Shown one piece after another: positions 63,331-64,000 of a stretch of DNA of 64,000 nt. The notes below the pieces were generated by a model. It saw only the letters and a program-made list of their open reading frames with translations. It did no database searches and was not told where the DNA came from. Where the stretch lies: assembly GCF_025150745.1 (NCBI RefSeq), contig NZ_CP102282.1:2367501-2431500 (forward strand), read 5' to 3'. The translations under genes and the position numbers were made by a program. Positions within the stretch are counted from its first letter, which is position 1; each line of letters starts with the position of its first letter. Origin of the DNA: Eubacterium ventriosum (GTDB lineage Bacteria; Bacillota; Clostridia; Lachnospirales; Lachnospiraceae).

Positions 63331-64000
63331 TTATCTTATTTCTCCAAAATTATATTCCATTTGCAAATAATTATTTCTAAGTATTCCGTGTCTGTCACAA
63401 TAATCATTTATTAATTTCATCTCTTGTTCTGTACATTTTCTATTATTCTTACCATATGCTTCAAATAGCACGTATCTATTTTCACGATTGCATACTACAA
63501 TAGTTATATATGGCTGTTCTATATTGTCGCTTTTTCTCATAAACAAAATTGTCCTTTTGCAGTCGATTATATTGTTCAAATACAGTGTTGGTTCATCATC
63601 CATATAAACATTGTTCTTGCATAACTCATCTACTGTTTTTGGATATTCAATTGTAATTCCATTACATTCTTCATACCATTTATTTCCACGCATTTTATTT
63701 GATTGTTCTATTTTTTTATTTATCTTTTCTTTGTCTTCAAAAAGAATCTTATTTAACTCTTTTGCTCTTTCTAATTTCAATTCTGGTCTGCAGTAGCCTA
63801 TAAGTGCTCTTTTTAAATATTTCTTATATATGACATCTGTTTTTTCAATTTTTGCACATATTATGACAAATTCCATTTTGTCTTTTGTATCTTTTTGATT
63901 TATAAGAATATCTACCTGTTCTTCATTCCATAATTGACTTAATTTTTCACTAAATGAAAAAAATATATTTTCAATATCTTCACAGATAAAATATGTATTT
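63331..64000 (-). CDS. PcfJ-like protein (partial, 5' end beyond window)
   Basis: The frame is open to the window edge, so at least 222 residues. The C-terminal part has TLYLNNIIDCKRTILFMRKS and YITIVVCNRENRYVLFEAYG followed by NNRKCTEQE. This is the PcfJ domain pattern (ILF-RK-D-P-Y-I-V...G-NN-T-E) found on conjugative plasmids and phages. Function of the family is unknown. A Met at 63876 is an internal residue in an unbroken frame rather than the obvious start. The gene ends 94 bp before the helicase start. Confidence 0.72.
   Translation of the reverse strand, partial: NTYFICEDIENIFFSFSEKLSQLWNEEQVDILINQKDTKDKMEFVIICAKIEKTDVIYKKYLKRALIGYCRPELKLERAKELNKILFEDKEKINKKIEQSNKMRGNKWYEECNGITIEYPKTVDELCKNNVYMDDEPTLYLNNIIDCKRTILFMRKSDNIEQPYITIVVCNRENRYVLFEAYGKNNRKCTEQEMKLINDYCDRHGILRNNYLQMEYNFGEIR

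Noticed and set aside
1-64000. tRNA, rRNA and replication-origin features
   Set aside because: No cloverleaf-like segment, rRNA sequence or DnaA-box cluster was recognised by eye; a dedicated scan was not possible.

Overview
The window looks like the chromosome of a low-GC Gram-positive anaerobe of the class Clostridia, most likely a gut Lachnospiraceae; I cannot name the genus. The support is inferential: strong AT bias, AGGAGG-type ribosome sites, a high-molecular-weight rubredoxin, bacterial NSS transporters, a cohesin/dockerin pair, very large secreted multidomain proteins with Lys-rich C-termini, and PcfJ/retron-type accessory genes.

Region 1 (1-10.3 kb) is mostly small metabolic and regulatory genes: the edge of a cellobiose-type PTS locus with its divergent PRD-EIIA regulator, a zinc macrodomain gene behind a wrecked sirtuin (SirTM) gene, an Rrf2 regulator with candidate operators around the sirtuin promoter, a flavin reductase-rubredoxin, a CDF transporter, a YeiH-type exporter, a 23-residue Cys-rich peptide, a phosphatase and an NSS transporter. 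It ends in an array of degenerate GTACCCC hairpins.

Region 2 (10.3-20.1 kb) is one operon of two giant secreted proteins: a subtilisin-like protease ending in a type I dockerin, followed 13 nt later by a protein with three cohesin-like domains, Cys-rich tandem repeats and a leucine-rich tail. It looks like a small cellulosome-style protease complex.

Region 3 (20.2-30.2 kb) holds a MetE-like gene broken by an amber codon with its MtaR-like regulator and a MET-box-like palindrome, an ECF sigma/anti-sigma pair, an M18 aminopeptidase, a HEPN-MNT toxin-antitoxin pair, a second NSS transporter, a nitroreductase and an AlkD-like protein. Small C-terminal relics of other genes (MATE, aldo/keto reductase) lie between them.

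Region 4 (30.4-45.2 kb) is a run of four secreted proteins on the minus strand: a DUF4430 protein, a discoidin/Ig-like protein, a beta-helix protein of a family often mislabelled adenylyl cyclase, and a chitinase-like protein with three GH18 domains. AAAACGTTTT palindromes lie upstream of two of them.

Region 5 (45.2-54.0 kb) has a second hairpin array, an iron alcohol dehydrogenase behind a MerR-style promoter, an arginase-family enzyme, a Fic pseudogene with an internal deletion, a CAP-domain surface protein, an atypical peptide deformylase, an esterase and three small linked genes.

Region 6 (54.1-64 kb) is accessory DNA, all on the minus strand except an IS3 transposase relic: a PcfJ-like gene open to the window edge, a large SNF2-type helicase, a MoxR AAA ATPase, a metallopeptidase/VWA protein, a GmrSD-like DUF262-DUF1524 nuclease and a retron-type reverse transcriptase. 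Between the last two lies a 197-nt element with paired ends and internal hairpins that has the layout of a retron msr-msd RNA. This retron next to a DUF262-DUF1524 protein is the best candidate here for an undescribed system.
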